This document shows positions 4,080 to 5,181 of a stretch of DNA of 5,181 nucleotides, in pieces. Position numbers and translations under genes: made by a program. A model generated the notes under the pieces. That model was given only the letters and a program-made list of their open reading frames with translations. It had not been told where the DNA came from and made no database searches. Every line of letters begins with the position of its first letter. The first letter of the stretch is position 1. This DNA is from an uncultured Clostridia bacterium (GTDB lineage Bacteria > Bacillota > Clostridia > Oscillospirales > Ruminococcaceae), in contig CAMEPN010000161.1 in the NCBI GenBank assembly GCA_945931735.1, positions 1 through 5,181 of the forward strand, read 5' to 3'.

Positions 4080-5181
4080 TAAGAGCAGCCGCATACGCCA
4101 GATTTTCAAGCGATAACCAGCGTGATGAGAGCATTGACGCACAACTTAGGGCTATACACAAATTTGCCGCTGAAAAGGGTTATCAAATAGTCGAGGAATA
4201 CATCGACCGTGCCAAAACAGGCACAAACGACCGCCGCGAAGAATTCCAGAGAATGATAAGGGATTCCGACACAGGAGATTTCGAGGTGGTCATTGTCCAC
4301 AAGCTGGACAGATTTGCTCGCAAGCGCTATGACAGCGCGGTTTACAGGAAAGCACTCAGCGACAATGGAGTAAAACTGATATCGGTGCTGGAGCAGTTTT
4401 CCGATACTCCCGAAGGCATAATCTTCGAAGGAATGAGCGAGGCAATGAGTGAATACTACTCCGCTAACCTTTCCCGTGAAGTCAAGAAAGGTCAATACGA
4501 AAACGCCATTGCCTGCAAGCACACAGGAGGGTACGCTCCGCTAGGTTTCCGGGTGAACAGCGAGCTGAAATACGAGGTAAACGAGGAGGAAGCCGTTCAT
4601 GTGCGCTATATTTTCCAAAGCATACTTAACGGCATGAATTACTCCGAGATAATCGCAGAGCTTAATCGTCGTGGGGTCAAGACACGACGCGGACGAGAAT
4701 TCGGTAGGAACTCCCTGCATGAGATACTCCGCAACGAGAAATACGCAGGGGTGTATGTTTACCGGCGAAGCGCTCCGGCAGATACATACGGCAGGCGGAA
4801 CAATCACGCAAACCGTTCCGAGAAAGACATTATCCGTATTGAAAACGGAGTACCGCAGATAATCAGCCGTGAGATGTTTGACGCAGTGCAGGAAGTAATG
4901 AACAAGCGGAAGCTGGCTCCCTATACACGGTCAGACGCAAAGGAAGTCTACCTGCTTTCAGGTAAAGTTTTCTGCGGAGTATGCGGCAACAGCTACTGCG
5001 GAAACCGTATGCACGGCGGCAGGAACAAGTCACTGTACATAACCTACCGCTGCAATTCTCACTCCGGAAAAGGTTCGGGAAACTGCCGAAACAAGGACGT
5101 TAACCGTGACTACCTTGAGAATTATATCCGTAAGCTGCTGGCAGAAGTTTTGTTTGACGAGCGGCGCCTTGAAGGTGTTAT
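4076..5181 (+). CDS. Large serine recombinase (site-specific integrase), 3'-partial
   Basis: The first 368 residues of a large serine recombinase are present; the gene runs off the window. These enzymes cut both att sites through a 5'-phosphoserine and rotate the strands to integrate or excise DNA. The N-terminal resolvase domain (about 1-140) has YARFSSDNQ, with S11 the likely nucleophile after R9. It also has the KLDRFAR block (76-82; D78, R79, R82), and SREVKKGQ at 133-140 leads into the long helix. The recombinase domain follows (about 150-260; GGYAPLGF at 151-158, LNRRGVKTRRG near 196-206). A zinc ribbon follows, with C300, C303, C326 and C337. The C-terminal coiled-coil part of these proteins, usually about 450-550 residues in all, lies beyond the edge. 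The start is set by GAGGAGG and the ATGA overlap. No frameshift or missing catalytic residue is seen. Its att sites are not identifiable here. Confidence 0.95.
   Translation, partial: MIRAAAYARFSSDNQRDESIDAQLRAIHKFAAEKGYQIVEEYIDRAKTGTNDRREEFQRMIRDSDTGDFEVVIVHKLDRFARKRYDSAVYRKALSDNGVKLISVLEQFSDTPEGIIFEGMSEAMSEYYSANLSREVKKGQYENAIACKHTGGYAPLGFRVNSELKYEVNEEEAVHVRYIFQSILNGMNYSEIIAELNRRGVKTRRGREFGRNSLHEILRNEKYAGVYVYRRSAPADTYGRRNNHANRSEKDIIRIENGVPQIISREMFDAVQEVMNKRKLAPYTRSDAKEVYLLSGKVFCGVCGNSYCGNRMHGGRNKSLYITYRCNSHSGKGSGNCRNKDVNRDYLENYIRKLLAEVLFDERRLEGV

Noticed and set aside
4106..4807. Antisense frames of 138 and 88 codons within the recombinase
   Set aside because: They are shadows of a clearly coding gene, with no ribosome sites or recognisable content.

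Overview
The window most resembles a piece of an integrated mobile element from a low-to-moderate GC Gram-positive bacterium, probably a gut Clostridium-type Firmicute such as a Ruminococcus relative. This placement is an inference. It rests on the purine-rich Shine-Dalgarno sequences (GGAGG, GAGGAGG, AGGGAG), the moderate base composition, and the style of the recombinase and Rep proteins.

Layout, left to right. (1) Positions 1-1998, plus strand: a long reading frame for a protein I do not recognise. It is open to the left edge, so it may be the C-terminal part of a larger protein. A strong intrinsic terminator at 2020-2057 follows it. (2) Positions 2058-2466: about 400 bases without a credible gene but dense with inverted and direct repeats. 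These include two 12-bp direct repeats, a second terminator-like palindrome whose left arm has an alternative upstream partner, and an 81-nt composite hairpin. It looks like a replication or transfer origin, or a structured RNA. (3) Positions 2467-3507, minus strand: a Rep protein resembling rolling-circle initiators (gene II/X or Rep_trans-like). (4) Positions 3508-3893: a divergent control region of 386 bases with an 8-bp-arm palindrome, a GC-rich hairpin and an orphan perfect Shine-Dalgarno on the rep strand. (5) Positions 3894-4079, plus strand: a small 61-residue protein of unknown function. It overlaps by 4 bases (ATGA) with (6) a large serine recombinase from 4076 that runs off the right edge.

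How the parts may work together: the large serine recombinase would integrate and excise the element. The small coupled protein could regulate it or set its direction. Rep would nick an origin in one of the repeat-rich non-coding stretches to copy the excised circle, as in mobilizable or integrative elements with plasmid-like replication. The 1-1998 gene converges on rep and could be cargo, element backbone or flanking host DNA; the window does not decide this. No tRNA, rRNA, CRISPR array or insertion sequence is visible.
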